Of a stretch of 6,835 nucleotides of DNA, positions 6,819 to 6,835 are shown one piece after another (position 1 is the stretch's first letter; each line of letters starts with the position of its first letter). The notes beneath the pieces were generated by a model. That model did not search any database and was not told where the DNA came from. It saw nothing but the letters and a program-made list of their open reading frames with translations. The stretch is from NCBI GenBank assembly GCA_012838715.1, contig DUOR01000312.1, positions 1-6,835 on the forward strand, in the 5' to 3' direction. The stretch comes from Actinomycetales bacterium (GTDB lineage: Bacteria; Actinomycetota; Actinomycetes; Mycobacteriales; Mycobacteriaceae). A program made the position numbers and the translations under genes.

Positions 6819-6834
6819 GCGCGGCTTTCCGCGC
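6819..6834 (+). terminator. Candidate hairpin terminator after glmM, at the window edge
   Basis: GCGCGG (6819-6824) and CCGCGC (6829-6834) form a perfect 6-bp stem with loop CTTT, eight bases after the glmM stop. Whether a T-run follows cannot be seen, because the window ends at 6835. Confidence 0.45.
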
Positions 6835-6835
6835 C

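Overview
The window (6835 bp) is very GC-rich, with a strong G/C bias at third codon positions. It looks like a chromosomal segment from a high-GC actinobacterium. The GlmM reading (447 aa, C-terminal phosphate loop [14 protein letters not shown]) fits Corynebacterium or a close relative best. That placement comes from remembered family sequences, not from a search.

Layout. (a) 1-80 is a comparatively AT-rich patch built from an 11-bp unit (TGATCCCGAGT and its complement), forming two alternative, mutually exclusive inverted repeats. (b) 121-261 is an imperfect tandem duplication (unit about 67 bp) of the 3' end of the next gene, including a second in-register copy of its last 17 codons and stop. 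(c) 208-2712, minus strand: a complete 834-aa UvrA-family ATPase of the short, UvrB-domain-less class (UvrA2/DrrC-like). (d) 2713-3002: a divergent intergenic region with a candidate promoter and two GC-rich hairpins in the probable leader of the rightward gene. (e) 3003-5195, plus strand: a 730-aa membrane acyltransferase with an OatA-type architecture (acyltransferase-3 membrane domain plus C-terminal SGNH domain) and an unusual cytoplasmic coiled coil at the N-terminus. (f) 5196-5466: a non-coding gap with several hairpins, a 50-bp-spaced direct repeat and the probable glmM promoter. (g) 5467-6810, plus strand: complete glmM, followed by a short hairpin at the right edge.

How the genes relate. 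GlmM makes glucosamine-1-phosphate for UDP-GlcNAc and hence peptidoglycan. The OatA-like protein probably transfers acyl groups to an extracytoplasmic glycan or glycolipid. Both are therefore envelope functions on the same strand, but the 271-bp gap with hairpins and a promoter candidate suggests separate transcription. The UvrA-like gene is divergent and probably serves DNA-damage or DNA-binding-drug tolerance, independent of the other two. I see no obvious new defence or mobile system. The most unusual features are the repeat structures at the left edge and at the 3' end of the uvrA-like gene.
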